Source of the DNA: Stenotrophomonas sp. 364
Lineage (GTDB): Bacteria; Pseudomonadota; Gammaproteobacteria; Xanthomonadales; Xanthomonadaceae
Direction: 5' to 3'
NCBI RefSeq assembly: GCF_009832905.1
Contig: NZ_CP047135.1
Span: 4,603,001-4,667,000, forward strand
Length of the DNA: 64,000 nucleotides
Shown: positions 6,938 to 16,453 of the stretch, one piece after another
Position numbering within the stretch: position 1 is the first letter of the stretch
Layout: the number at the start of each line of letters is the position of its first letter
Made by a program: the position numbers and the translations under genes
Notes under the pieces: generated by a model
The model's input: the letters and a program-made list of their open reading frames with translations, nothing else
Database searches by the model: none
What the model was told of the DNA's origin: nothing

Positions 6938-7981
6938 CTACAGCGCCTGCGCCGCACCCGGCTCCTTGCGCAGGAACGCCACCAGCGCGGCCACCTGGCA
7001 GTACTCCGCCGCGGCCATGAACGTGGTCGGCACGTGGTCTTCGGTCTGTTGCGCGGTACGCATGCTGTCGATCGGTTCGACGATGGCCGGGAAGTCCTTG
7101 CCCTGGTCGTCGAGGACGCGTTTGAGCCGGTCGAACAACGGGCTTGTGTAGCCGAACCCAGGGGCGACGATGCACATCTGCGTGCCCGGGCGCGCGGCGA
7201 GCTCGCGCACTGCGCCTTCGAACGCCTCGGCGTGGGCGGCGTCGTCGCGCTGCAGTTCCAGGTTGGCGGACTCCCCGGTCACGCGGTAGTACACACTGCC
7301 GGGCTGGAACAGGAACGTATACAGGTGCGCACCCTCCACCTTGCCGGTCTGCGGCGAGCGCTGCCGCTCCCGTTCGCTGCGCAGCGGGGTGGAGCCGCCG
7401 TCGGCCAGCAACTGCCGGGCAGTGATGCCGCATCCCTTGCCGTCGGTGCCGAAGGACACTTCGTAATCGGTGCCCGGCTCGGCGGTGAACGACAGCGACG
7501 GGCCGGGCGCGAAGCGTAGCGCGTCCCGCGATTGCCCTGCGCCCGCACCGGCCGGGATGCAGCGGCGGTTGCCTTCGAAGTTGGCCGAGATCGAGACCCG
7601 CTGGCCGGGCACCACGGCCACTTCGCGGTAGAAGGGCTTGGCACCGAAGCCGGTGTTCTCGTTCAGCGTACGCGTGGCGAACGAGGCGGGCATGCCGATG
7701 GCCACGTTCTCGTTCTTGCGGGCCATGGAGAACAGCGCCCCGACCGGGGTGATGCTGTTGGACGCCTTGCCTTCCACCGCGACGTACCCGCCCGTTGCAG
7801 CCCCGCCGATGGCGGCGGTGTGCAGGGTCAGGCGCACTTGGTTGCTGCCGAACAGGCGGATGCGCGGCGGTTGCTCGAGGTCGATCGGGGTCACGGCCGG
7901 CGCGGGCGGTTCGTCGGCCATGGCCGGGAGGCCGAAACCGAGGCCGAGGGAAAGCGCCAGCGGGGCAAGGCGACATGTCAT
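6938..7981 (-). CDS. exported hypothetical protein
   Basis: 347 residues. The signal peptide MTCRLAPLALSLGLGFGLPAMA is followed by DEPPAPA. The mature protein has a proline-rich start, a beta-rich first half with several aromatic and glycine pairs, and a C-terminal helical part (LAARPGTQMCIVAP, EYCQVAALVAFLRKE). Cysteines near RRCIP, KGCGI, QMCIV and EYCQV suggest disulphides and a periplasmic or surface location. I do not recognise the family; xanthomonads have many such secreted proteins of unknown role. It is divergent from the TetR gene at 8132, and the operator pair lies in their shared intergenic region, so TetR could also influence this gene. Confidence 0.75.
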   Translation of the reverse strand: MTCRLAPLALSLGLGFGLPAMADEPPAPAVTPIDLEQPPRIRLFGSNQVRLTLHTAAIGGAATGGYVAVEGKASNSITPVGALFSMARKNENVAIGMPASFATRTLNENTGFGAKPFYREVAVVPGQRVSISANFEGNRRCIPAGAGAGQSRDALRFAPGPSLSFTAEPGTDYEVSFGTDGKGCGITARQLLADGGSTPLRSERERQRSPQTGKVEGAHLYTFLFQPGSVYYRVTGESANLELQRDDAAHAEAFEGAVRELAARPGTQMCIVAPGFGYTSPLFDRLKRVLDDQGKDFPAIVEPIDSMRTAQQTEDHVPTTFMAAAEYCQVAALVAFLRKEPGAAQAL

Positions 7982-8084
7982 GGGGCGGTTCTCCGTGTCG
8001 GTACAGGCGCTTCATGCGCCATCTGGCAGAGCGTAGCGGCCGGATGACCGGAGTCTTGAGCGGCGGACGCTTGCGGGCGCCTCC

Positions 8085-8119
8085 CTAACACTGTTAGATT
8101 CGCCCCCTAACAGCGTTAG
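8085..8119. promoter_or_regulatory. tandem palindromic operator for the TetR regulator
   Basis: CTAACACTGTTAG (8085-8097) is a perfect 13-bp palindrome, and CTAACAGCGTTAG (8107-8119) is the same site with changes only near the centre. Centres are 22 bp apart, two helical turns, as for two TetR dimers on one DNA face. The second site ends 12 bases before the tetR start codon, so binding would block tetR and the downstream efflux operon. Confidence 0.85.
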
Positions 8120-8131
8120 TCCAGGTCCCCC

Positions 8132-8764
8132 GTGCGCCAACCCATCGCCCGCGAGAACATCGTCGAGGCCGCTTTCCGGATCCTCGACGAAGCCGGCCTG
8201 GAAGGCATCACGCTGCGTAAAGTGGCCTGCTCGCTGGGCATCCGTGCGCCGTCGCTGTACTGGCACTTCAAGAGCAAGCAGGCGCTGATCGACGCCATGG
8301 CCGACGCGATGATCGGCGACGTCGCCCGTGACATCCCCGCCGGCCAGCCGTGGCGGCAGACCCTGCTGCAGATCGCGCGTGAGTTCCGCCTGGCGTTCAA
8401 GGCCCGTCGCGACGGCGCGCGGGTGTATGCCGGCACCTTCCTGGCCACCGAGAACGTGCTGCGGGTGGGCGAGGCCAGCCTGGCCGCGCTGATCGGTGCC
8501 GGGTTGCCGGCGCGTTTCGCCGCGACCGCCGCGATGGACCTGGTGTACTACACGATGGGCTTTGTGATTGAAGAACAGTCCTGGCCCGGCGACGGCAGCA
8601 TGGAAGCCCTCGGTGAGACGTTCATGGCACTGGCCGAGCAGCGTTTTCCGCATTGCTGGTCCGCCCGCGAGTTCTGGAGCGAGGTCGATTTCGACGCGCG
8701 CTTCGAACAGGGGCTGGGGCTGATGCTGGACGGCATCGCACTGCGCCTGGCTGCTACCCCCTGA
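8132..8764 (+). CDS. TetR-family repressor of the adjacent RND efflux operon
   Basis: 210 residues, GTG start. The N-terminal helix-turn-helix reads ITLRKVACSLGIRAPSLYWHFKSKQAL, split here as LRKVACSLGI...APSLYWHF, the classic TetR recognition helix. The C-terminal part (residues 70-205) resembles TetR-C ligand domains of tetracycline-repressor type. It precedes the adaptor and pump genes on the same strand (50 bp gap), and the tandem operator directly upstream implies autoregulation and control of the operon. The inducing ligand cannot be read from sequence. An ATG is absent near this position; GTG fits the conserved beginning RxxIVEAAFRIL. Confidence 0.9.
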   Translation: MRQPIARENIVEAAFRILDEAGLEGITLRKVACSLGIRAPSLYWHFKSKQALIDAMADAMIGDVARDIPAGQPWRQTLLQIAREFRLAFKARRDGARVYAGTFLATENVLRVGEASLAALIGAGLPARFAATAAMDLVYYTMGFVIEEQSWPGDGSMEALGETFMALAEQRFPHCWSAREFWSEVDFDARFEQGLGLMLDGIALRLAATP

Positions 8765-8814
8765 AACCGCTGTTTCCCCGCTGTTCCCGCTGCTCCGACA
8801 CGGAAGCCCCACCG

Positions 8815-9915
8815 ATGCGTGACCGAATTCTCCGCTGCTCCTCCCTGATCCTGGCTGCCGCGCTGCTCAGCGCCTGTGGCGGCAAGGACGACACCCCGTC
8901 GGCCGAGGCCGCCGCCGCGACGTCGGCGTTGCCGGTGTCGCTGGCCACCGCCCAGCAGCAGACCATGGCGCGCACGGTGCTGGTGTCCGGGCCGGTCAGT
9001 GCGTACGAAGAGATGCAGCTGGGCGTGGAAATCAGCGGCCAGCGCGTTACCGCGTTGCTGGTGGACGTGGGCCAGTGGGTGAAGAAAGGCCAGGTGCTGC
9101 TGCAGCTGGATCACCGCACCCTGGACAGCGAACTGGCCCAGGCCGAGGCGTCGCTGCGCCAGGCGCAGGCCTCGCAGGAACTGGCGCGGCTGAACTACCA
9201 GCGCAGCGAGAAACTGGCGGCGCAGCAGCTGATCAGTGCCAGCAGCCTGGACGAACTGCGCGCCACCCGCATCAATGCCGAGGCGCAGACCGCCACCGCG
9301 CGTGCGTCGCGCGATGCCGCCCAGCTGCGACGCGACTTCGCCGACCTGCGCGCGCCGGCCGACGGGCAGATCTCCAAGCGCCTGGTGCAGCCCGGCCAGG
9401 TGGTCTCGGCCGGTACCGAGCTGCTGCGGCTGATCCGCGATGGCCGCCTGGAATGGCGCGCCGAGCTGCCGGAGAACCAGCTGGCCGACGTGGTGGTGGG
9501 CAACACCGTGGAACTGCCTTATGCCGGCCAGGTGGTGCGCGGCCGCATCCGTGCCGTAAGCCCCGGGGTGGATGCGCAGACGCGTACCGGCACCCTGTAC
9601 GCCGACCTGCCCACGCCGGAGCCGCTCAAGCCGGGCATCTACGTGGAAGGCCGCATCGTCACCGGCGACGGCCAGGTGCTCACCATTCCGACCGCGGCCA
9701 TCGTGCAGCGTGACGGCCACAGCTACGTCTTCAGCGTGAACGACACGCAGCAGGCCACCCGCCACCGCGTGCGCACCGGCCAGGCCGTGAACGGCCACAC
9801 CGCGATCCTGGAAGGCCTCAAGGCCGGTGACCGCGTGGTGGTGGATGGCGCCGGTTTCCTCGGCGAGGGCGACCGCGTGCGCGTAGTGGCCAACAACAAG
9901 GCCGCCGCCCGATGA
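8815..9915 (+). CDS. RND efflux periplasmic adaptor lipoprotein (membrane fusion protein)
   Basis: 366 residues. Signal peptide with lipobox LLSAC (C21) anchors it to the inner membrane from the periplasmic side. Order of domains: beta-barrel and lipoyl segments (GVEISGQRVTALLVDVGQWVKKGQ), a coiled-coil hairpin rich in A, Q and R (residues 100-180), the second lipoyl half (LRAPADGQISKRLVQPGQ), a beta-barrel, and a membrane-proximal domain. It links the RND permease to an outer-membrane channel. No channel gene is present here, so a TolC-like protein is probably supplied from elsewhere. Start 8815 chosen because the signal peptide begins there. Its last bases overlap the pump start (ATGA). Confidence 0.93.
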   Translation: MRDRILRCSSLILAAALLSACGGKDDTPSAEAAAATSALPVSLATAQQQTMARTVLVSGPVSAYEEMQLGVEISGQRVTALLVDVGQWVKKGQVLLQLDHRTLDSELAQAEASLRQAQASQELARLNYQRSEKLAAQQLISASSLDELRATRINAEAQTATARASRDAAQLRRDFADLRAPADGQISKRLVQPGQVVSAGTELLRLIRDGRLEWRAELPENQLADVVVGNTVELPYAGQVVRGRIRAVSPGVDAQTRTGTLYADLPTPEPLKPGIYVEGRIVTGDGQVLTIPTAAIVQRDGHSYVFSVNDTQQATRHRVRTGQAVNGHTAILEGLKAGDRVVVDGAGFLGEGDRVRVVANNKAAAR

Positions 9916-12900
9916 ACATCTCCGCCTGGGCGATCAAACGCCCGCTGCCGGCGCTGCTGATCTTCTTCGTGCTGTGCGCGGCCGGCCTCTGGGGCTTCTA
10001 CCAGCTGCCGGTGGCGCGCTTCCCGGACATCGCCTTCCCGATGACCACCGTCACCGTCACCCAGCCGGGCGCGTCGCCCAGCCAGCTGGAGGCGGAAGTC
10101 ACCCGCAAGGTCGAAGACTCGGTGGCCACGGTCAACAACGTCAAACGCGTGATCTCCTCGGTCAGCGAAGGCGTCAGCACCACCACCATCGAATTCCAGC
10201 TCGAAGCCGATCTGGCCACCGCGTTGGACGACACGCGCGATGCGGTGACCCGTATCCGCACCGACCTGCCGCAGGACATCCAGGAACCGGTGATCTCCAA
10301 GGTGGACATCGGCGGCTCGCTGATGACCTACGCGCTGGTCGCCCCGCACATGACCCCCGACGAGGCCAGCTGGTTCGTTGACCGCGACGTGTCGCGCGCC
10401 ATGTACGGCGTACCGGGCGTGGCCCGGGTGACCCGCGTGGGCGGCGTGCAGCGCCAGGTACGTGTGGACCTGGACCCCAACGCGTTGATCGCCATGGGCA
10501 TCACCGCCGGTGACGTCTCACAGCAGCTGGCCCGCATCCAGGTCGAGCGCGCCGGCGGCAAGGCCGAGATCGAAGGCGCGCAGCAGACCATCCGCACGCT
10601 GGGTACCGTGGGCAACGCGCAGGCCCTGCGCGACTATTCCATTGCGCTGCCGGACGGCCGCGCGGTGCGCCTGTCCACGCTGGCCACGGTCGCCGATGCC
10701 GCCGCCGACCCCACCGAAGCGGCGCTGCTCGATGGCGGCGAGGTGGTGGCGTTCTCGATGTCGCGCACACGCGGCTCCAGCGAAGTGAAGGTGGAGGCGG
10801 GCGTGCATGCTGCGCTCGACATGATCAAGGCCGCCCATCCGGGCATCGACTTCCGCCTGGTCACCACCGCCATCGACGAGACCCACCGGTCCTACGATTC
10901 GTCGATGACCATGCTCTACGAAGGCGCGCTGCTGGCGCTGCTGGTGGTGTGGTTGTTCCTGCGCGACTGGCGCGCCACCTGGGTGGCCGCACTGGCGTTG
11001 CCGCTGTCGATCATCCCCACCTTCGCGGTGATGTACTTCTTCGGCTTCACCCTCAACATGATCACGCTGCTGGCGCTGTCGGTGGTGGTCGGCATCCTGG
11101 TCGACGATGCGATCGTGGAGATCGAAAACATCGTGCGCCACCTGCGCATGGGCAAGCCCCCGCTGGAAGCGGCGCGCGAGGCCGCCGGCGAGATCGGCAA
11201 CGCAGTGATCGCCACCTCGCTGACCCTGGCGGCGGTGTTCGTGCCGGTGGCGTTCATGCCCGGCATCGCCGGCAAGTTCTTCCGCGAGTTTGGCTGGACC
11301 GCGGCCACCGCCGTGCTGTTCTCGTTGCTGGTGGCGCGCCTGCTCACCCCGATGATGGCCGCTTACCTGCTCAAGCCCCACGGCGAAGAGAAGCCCGATT
11401 CGAAGCTGATGGTCTGGTACCTGGGCTGGGTGGACGCGGCCCTGCGCCATCGCGGCCGCACGTTGTGGCTGGCCACCGGCCTGTTCGTGGCGTCGCTGGC
11501 GCTGGTGCCGTTCATCCCGGCCACCTTCATTCCGCAGTCCGACCTGGGCCGCAGCAACCTGAGCCTGGAACTGCCGCCGGGCACGCGCCTGCAGGACACC
11601 GTGGCCGTGGCCGAACAGGCGCGCGCGCTGCTCAAGGACATGCCCGAGCTGAAGCAGGTCTACACCGCCGTGGGCAGCGTGCTTGACCTCGGCGACCCCG
11701 GCGCGACCGGTGTGGGCGAGGCACGCAAGGCCACGCTGGTGCTCGACTGGGGCACCACCGACACCCGCGACCGTGACCAGCGCGTGCTCGAACGCGACGC
11801 CCGCGCGCGCCTGGCCAACCTGCCCGGCGTACGCGTGAGCTATGTCAGCTCCGAACCGGGCAACCTGCTGCAGCTGGTGCTGTCCGGGGATGATCCGCAG
11901 CGCCTGCAGGACGCATCCACCGCACTGGAGCGCGACCTGCGCGGCATCCAGGGGCTGGGCAGCGTCACCTCCACCGCCTCGCTGCTGCGCCCGGAAGTGC
12001 AGATCGTGCCGAACGCGGCGCGTGCGGCCGACCTTGGCGTGGCCACGGCCGACATCGCCGAAGCGGCGCGCATCGCCACCGCCGGCGACTACGAACAGCG
12101 CCTGGCCAAGCTCAACCTGCCCGACCGCCAGGTACCGATCCGGGTGGGCTTTGCCGAGGCCACGCTGGCCAACCCGGCGCTCATCGGGCAGCTGCGCGTG
12201 CCCGGCCGCAACGGACCGGTGCCGCTGGCGGCGGTGGCCGACATCCAGCAGGGCAGCGGCCCCTCGCAGATCTCGCGGTACCAGCGCCAGCGCAACGTCA
12301 CCCTCACCGCCGAACTCAACGGCCGTCCGCTGGGCGAGGTGATGACCGAGGTGCAGGCGCTGCCCAGCGTGAAGCAGCTGCCGCCGGGGGTGAGTTTCCT
12401 CAACACCGGCGATGCCGAGGTGTTCGTCGAACTGTTCATCGGCTTCATGCTGGCCATGGCCGCCGGGTTGATCTGCATCTACATGGTGCTGTTGCTGCTG
12501 TTCAACCATGCGCTGATGCCGGTCACCATCCTGGCCGCAGTGCCGCTGTGTGCCGGTGGTGCGTTCGGCGCGCTGCTGATCACCCAGAACATGCTGTCGC
12601 TGCCGGCACTGATCGGCTTGTTGATGCTGATTGGCATCGCTACCAAGAACTCGATCCTGCTGGTCGACTACGCGGTGATTGCCGAAGACGAGCACGGCAT
12701 GAGCCAGCACGATGCGCTGATCGATGCGTGCCGCAAGCGTGCCCAGCCGATCATCATGACCACCCTGGCGATGGGCGCCGGCATGATGCCGATCGCGCTG
12801 GGCTTCGCCGGCGATTCCAGCTTCCGCGCGCCGATGGCGATTGCAGTGATCGGCGGTCTGATCACCTCCACGCTGCTCAGCCTGATCGTGATCCCGGCTG

Positions 12901-12989
12901 CGTTCACGGTGATGGATGACCTGGGCGAATGGCTGTCGCGGAAGTTCCGTCGCCGCTCGACGCACGCGGTGGCCGGGCACACGGAGTAG
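9912..12989 (+). CDS. RND-family multidrug efflux permease
   Basis: 1025 residues, normal length for AcrB/MexB-type pumps. Residues 10-30 form TM1, a large periplasmic loop follows, and the TM4 proton-relay motif VVVGILVDDAIVEIEN has the paired aspartates. Residues after 840 contain the second TM block, with GLLMLIGIATKNSILLVDYA and the GxxM helix. The N-terminal sequence PVARFPDIAFP fits the hydrophobic/amphiphilic exporter (HAE1-like) branch rather than the heavy-metal branch. It uses proton-motive force to export substrates captured in the periplasm. Translationally coupled to the adaptor by a 4-base overlap. The TAG stop at 12987-12989 is part of a GTAG-headed REP hairpin. Confidence 0.95.
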   Translation: MNISAWAIKRPLPALLIFFVLCAAGLWGFYQLPVARFPDIAFPMTTVTVTQPGASPSQLEAEVTRKVEDSVATVNNVKRVISSVSEGVSTTTIEFQLEADLATALDDTRDAVTRIRTDLPQDIQEPVISKVDIGGSLMTYALVAPHMTPDEASWFVDRDVSRAMYGVPGVARVTRVGGVQRQVRVDLDPNALIAMGITAGDVSQQLARIQVERAGGKAEIEGAQQTIRTLGTVGNAQALRDYSIALPDGRAVRLSTLATVADAAADPTEAALLDGGEVVAFSMSRTRGSSEVKVEAGVHAALDMIKAAHPGIDFRLVTTAIDETHRSYDSSMTMLYEGALLALLVVWLFLRDWRATWVAALALPLSIIPTFAVMYFFGFTLNMITLLALSVVVGILVDDAIVEIENIVRHLRMGKPPLEAAREAAGEIGNAVIATSLTLAAVFVPVAFMPGIAGKFFREFGWTAATAVLFSLLVARLLTPMMAAYLLKPHGEEKPDSKLMVWYLGWVDAALRHRGRTLWLATGLFVASLALVPFIPATFIPQSDLGRSNLSLELPPGTRLQDTVAVAEQARALLKDMPELKQVYTAVGSVLDLGDPGATGVGEARKATLVLDWGTTDTRDRDQRVLERDARARLANLPGVRVSYVSSEPGNLLQLVLSGDDPQRLQDASTALERDLRGIQGLGSVTSTASLLRPEVQIVPNAARAADLGVATADIAEAARIATAGDYEQRLAKLNLPDRQVPIRVGFAEATLANPALIGQLRVPGRNGPVPLAAVADIQQGSGPSQISRYQRQRNVTLTAELNGRPLGEVMTEVQALPSVKQLPPGVSFLNTGDAEVFVELFIGFMLAMAAGLICIYMVLLLLFNHALMPVTILAAVPLCAGGAFGALLITQNMLSLPALIGLLMLIGIATKNSILLVDYAVIAEDEHGMSQHDALIDACRKRAQPIIMTTLAMGAGMMPIALGFAGDSSFRAPMAIAVIGGLITSTLLSLIVIPAAFTVMDDLGEWLSRKFRRRSTHAVAGHTE

Positions 12990-13010
12990 AGCCACCACCA
13001 TGGGTGGCTG
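12986..13010 (+). repeat. SMAG-type REP hairpin at the end of the efflux operon
   Basis: GTAG head, then AGCCACC (12990-12996) pairing with GGTGGCT (13003-13009). The TAG of the head is the stop codon of the pump gene. There is no T-run, so it is a poor intrinsic terminator but could slow exonucleases. The rest of 13011-13187 is plain GC-rich spacer. Confidence 0.7.
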
Positions 13011-13187
13011 CGCGGCCCGCTTCCATCCTCCCGTCCATGCCGATGTAGCCCAGGCGAGTAAGCGCGCCCCGGCGGCGGCGGCGTGAGCAGGATGCGTGGG
13101 TGGCATGCGGAAATACCGTGGCGGGCGCAGCGCGCCCGCCCCTGCCGCGCCGATACACTGCGTACACGTTCCGATCGGTTGCCCGCC

Positions 13188-14018
13188 ATGCCTCTGCGTA
13201 CCCCCGTTGTCCTGCTGATGTGTCTGGTGTTCGCGACCAGCGCGCCTGCATCGGCGACGCATGCACCGGTGACGGGCGTCGGCCCACTGGCGGCCGATGC
13301 TGTGGCCACGGTGGATACCGAGTTGTTCGCACGCGGCAGCTTCACTGCCGCCGACGGTACGGTGCTGCCGTACCGGATCCTGCCGCCGCGCCACGTGCGC
13401 GCGGGCCACCGGTATCCCCTGGTGCTGCAGTTCCACAGCTCCGGTGGCATCGGCGCCGACAACGCCGCGCAGCTCGATCGCCTTGCCAGAAGCTGGGCGA
13501 TGCCTGCCACGCGCGAACGCTACCCCGCGTACGTCCTGGTGCCGCAGTTCGCCGGGCGCAGCGCGAACTATGGGCCTGCCGCCCCCGACCAGGCCGCCAC
13601 GGCGGCACCGGCACTGCACGCGGCCCTGGCGTTGGTGCGGTACGTTGCGGCAACGCATCGGGTCGACACCTCGCGCATCTACGCCGTGGGATTCTCGATG
13701 GGCGGCTCGGCGGCGTGGCTGTCGCCGACACTGGCACCGGGCCAGTTCGCGGCCATCGTGCCCATCGCGGGTATCGCCCCGCCCAACACTGCAGCATCGG
13801 CCTACACCCAACTGCCGGTGCTGGCGATGCACGGCGATACGGATGACGAGAATCCGATCACCGCTGATCGGCGATTCGTGCGCGTGCTCCGTGCGCGCGG
13901 TGGTCAGGCGGTGCTCCGCGAGTACCACGGCCTGGCTCATCAACCGCCCGCCGACATCGTGCCGGGTACGTGGTGGCGCGACTGGTTGTTCCAACAGAAA
14001 CAAATGCCGCCACGCTAA
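13188..14018 (+). CDS. secreted alpha/beta-hydrolase (predicted esterase/peptidase)
   Basis: 276 residues. Signal peptide MPLRTPVVLLMCLVFATSAPASA precedes THAPV. The mature domain is an alpha/beta-hydrolase of the PHB-depolymerase/feruloyl-esterase-like type. The oxyanion-side strand is LVLQFHSSGG, the nucleophile elbow GFSMGGSAAW (catalytic S), the acid loop AMHGDTDDENP (D) and the histidine YHGLAHQ. These place the Ser-Asp-His triad in the right order. Substrate unknown; related proteins hydrolyse esters or short peptides outside the cytoplasm. Start at 13188 is set by the signal peptide. The next gene starts 75 bases downstream in the same direction, so they may share a transcript. Confidence 0.8.
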   Translation: MPLRTPVVLLMCLVFATSAPASATHAPVTGVGPLAADAVATVDTELFARGSFTAADGTVLPYRILPPRHVRAGHRYPLVLQFHSSGGIGADNAAQLDRLARSWAMPATRERYPAYVLVPQFAGRSANYGPAAPDQAATAAPALHAALALVRYVAATHRVDTSRIYAVGFSMGGSAAWLSPTLAPGQFAAIVPIAGIAPPNTAASAYTQLPVLAMHGDTDDENPITADRRFVRVLRARGGQAVLREYHGLAHQPPADIVPGTWWRDWLFQQKQMPPR

Positions 14019-14092
14019 CTGCAAGCGCAATGTCATGGGGAAGTCACTGCGGGCACCAATACTCCGCCGGTCCTCCACTACCCCCTCGACCC

Positions 14093-16453
14093 ATGCGCGC
14101 TTCCGGCCACGCCCCCCGTGTTTCCCTGCTTGCTGTGTTGCTTACCGCTGCCGTACAGGCCATGGCTGCCGAACCTGCACCGGCCGACGACGCACGCACG
14201 TTGGACCAGGTGCAGGTGATCGGCCAGGCCACCAGCTACGCCAAGACCACGGTGAGCCAGGAAACCCTCAACCGCCAGCAGGTCATCAGCAGCGTCAACA
14301 ACGCGCTCAATGAACTGCCGGGCGTGGTGGTGAGCGAAGCCGATGCCACCGGCTCGTCGGTATGGGGCACGCAGATCAGCATGCGCGGCTTTGTGACCAA
14401 CCGTGACACGCAGCAGATCGGCACCACCATCGACGGCCTGCCCAACGGGGGCTCCGGCTACGGTGGCGGCTCGCTGGCCAACCGCTACATCGACACGCTC
14501 GATCTGGAAACGGTGGAAGTCAGCCAAGGCACCGCCGATATTTCCTCGCGGTCCAACGAGGCGCTGGGCGGCACCCTGAACTTCCTTACCAGCGACCCGC
14601 TGGCCGAACAGCGGCTGCGCATGGTGGTTGGTGGTGGCGACCACGACGCGCGCAAGTACTACGTGCGCTACGACACCGGCCTGCTCGGTGGGCATACCCG
14701 TGCCTGGGTGAGCGCGTCCTCGGCGCGCGTGAACGACTGGATCGACGGCACCGGCCATGTCAGCAACGACAACCTGGCCGCAAAGTTCGTGACCGAGTTG
14801 GACCGCTGGACACTCAGCGGCTACGCGTCCTACAACGACGCCGACGAACCGGAGTACACCAGCGTCACCCCGGCCGCGTTTGCGACCAACCCGGACCGCG
14901 ACGGCCTCACCGGCACGCTCACCGGCATTCCCTACCTGGACCAGAATTTCCGCTCCGGCTCGCGCGCGCTGCGTGAAAACACCTTCGGTTACCTGCGCGG
15001 GGCGTTCGACAGTGGCGACGGCTTCAAGGCCACGCTGACCGGCTACGCGCACAAGATGGAAGGCCGCGGCGACTGGCTGCCGCCGTACCTGGTGCAGGCG
15101 CGCAACGATGGCGCCGGCCGGTCCGAATCGGAATACCTGGGCGGCAGCACCGTGTACGGCGGCAGCGCGCTGGGCCAGTTCTACTTCGTCAATCCCGATG
15201 GCAGCGCCGCGCAGATGCGCGCCGGCTGTGTACCGCGCGCCGGCTTCAGTGCCGAGTACGACCCCAACTGCTACGCCGCCGGCGTGCAGGGTGTGCAGTC
15301 CTACCGCCATTCGCACTACGACAACGACCGCGCCGGTGCCACCGCCGACGTGGAATGGACGCAGACGCTGGGCAGCGTGGACAACACCGTGCGCGGTGGT
15401 GTGTGGGTGGAGCAGTACGACCGCAGCGTGCGCCGCGACTGGCACCGCCTGCTCAACGTGGGCACCGACATCGGCTTCGATCACCAGCCGTACTGGGTGC
15501 AGTTCGAAGACCGCTACAAGACCCGCGAGCAGATGTACTACGTGGAAGACGTAGCGCGCTTCGGTCCGTTCAGTGTGCGCGTGGGCGTCAAGCAGTTCTT
15601 CGTCGACCAGAAGCGCAACCGCGTGATCGGCAACGCCGAGAGCGTGCGGTCGGATTCCAGGTCCGACCCGCTGCTGTCGGCCGGTGCCACCTGGACGCTG
15701 CCGGTCGACGGCCTGGAGCTGTTTGGCGGGTACTCGCAGAACTTCGCCGCCATTCCCTCCGGTGTGCTCGGTGAAACCGACGCGCAGCGCTTCGCCCGGG
15801 TCGAACCGGAAACCGCCGACAACATCGAGCTGGGCCTGCGCGTGAGCCGCTGGCCCTTGACCGGCTCGCTGACCCTGTACAACATCAAATTCGACAACCG
15901 CATCGTCTACCTGCCTGCGCGGCTGGCTGACGGCATCGACTACCTGGACGAAACCGATGGGGTCTACGAGAACTTTGGTGGCGTGGAAAGCACCGGTCTG
16001 GAAGCGGCGCTCGGCTATGGATGGGACAACGGCTGGCGCCTCAACGGGGCCTACACCTACAACCGCTCCAAGTACCTGGGCAGCGGCAACGCCGCGCGCG
16101 ATACCGAGCTGGGCATCGTCGACGGTGCCCAGGTGATCGGCCAGCCCAAGCATGTGCTGGTGGTGTCGGCCGACTGGCAGGGCGACAGCTGGAATGCCGG
16201 TATTTCCGGGCGCTATCTGGGCGAGCGGTACCTGGATGCGTCCAACACTGCCAAGCTGCCATCGGCCACGGTGTTCAATGCCAACATCGGTTTCGACCTG
16301 CAGAGCCTGTCGCCGAAACTCAAGGGCGTGGGCGCCAGCTTGGTGGTCAGCAACCTCACCGACCGCAAGTATCTGGCGGGCGTGGATGGCAGCAATTCGG
16401 CCTTCATCGGCGCGCCGCGCACCGTGGGCGTCTCGGTACGGGTCGACCTGTGA
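14093..16453 (+). CDS. TonB-dependent outer-membrane receptor linked to phospholipase C
   Basis: 786 residues. Signal peptide MRASGHAPRVSLLAVLLTAA...AMA, then a TonB-box-like TLDQVQVIGQ, a plug domain (QVISSVNNALNELPGVVVSEAD, shown in part as LNELPGVVVSEAD) with ISMRGFV and VEVSQGTADI, and a 22-strand barrel ending GAPRTVGVSVRVDL. The terminal residue is L rather than the more usual F. It should import a ligand across the outer membrane with TonB energy. The last bases overlap the phospholipase gene (GTGA), so the two are translated together. That suggests a ligand derived from phospholipid breakdown or otherwise tied to phosphate or choline supply. Start at 14093 set by the signal peptide. 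Confidence 0.9.
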   Translation: MRASGHAPRVSLLAVLLTAAVQAMAAEPAPADDARTLDQVQVIGQATSYAKTTVSQETLNRQQVISSVNNALNELPGVVVSEADATGSSVWGTQISMRGFVTNRDTQQIGTTIDGLPNGGSGYGGGSLANRYIDTLDLETVEVSQGTADISSRSNEALGGTLNFLTSDPLAEQRLRMVVGGGDHDARKYYVRYDTGLLGGHTRAWVSASSARVNDWIDGTGHVSNDNLAAKFVTELDRWTLSGYASYNDADEPEYTSVTPAAFATNPDRDGLTGTLTGIPYLDQNFRSGSRALRENTFGYLRGAFDSGDGFKATLTGYAHKMEGRGDWLPPYLVQARNDGAGRSESEYLGGSTVYGGSALGQFYFVNPDGSAAQMRAGCVPRAGFSAEYDPNCYAAGVQGVQSYRHSHYDNDRAGATADVEWTQTLGSVDNTVRGGVWVEQYDRSVRRDWHRLLNVGTDIGFDHQPYWVQFEDRYKTREQMYYVEDVARFGPFSVRVGVKQFFVDQKRNRVIGNAESVRSDSRSDPLLSAGATWTLPVDGLELFGGYSQNFAAIPSGVLGETDAQRFARVEPETADNIELGLRVSRWPLTGSLTLYNIKFDNRIVYLPARLADGIDYLDETDGVYENFGGVESTGLEAALGYGWDNGWRLNGAYTYNRSKYLGSGNAARDTELGIVDGAQVIGQPKHVLVVSADWQGDSWNAGISGRYLGERYLDASNTAKLPSATVFNANIGFDLQSLSPKLKGVGASLVVSNLTDRKYLAGVDGSNSAFIGAPRTVGVSVRVDL

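Noticed and set aside
12986..13010. Intrinsic terminator after the efflux operon
   Set aside because: The hairpin has a REP head and no T-run, so it is better listed as a repeat.
10518..14078. Very long open frame antisense to the efflux pump and esterase genes
   Set aside because: High GC keeps the antisense frame open. The peptide is rich in H, R, Q and G, has no domain, and lies opposite to genes with clear families.
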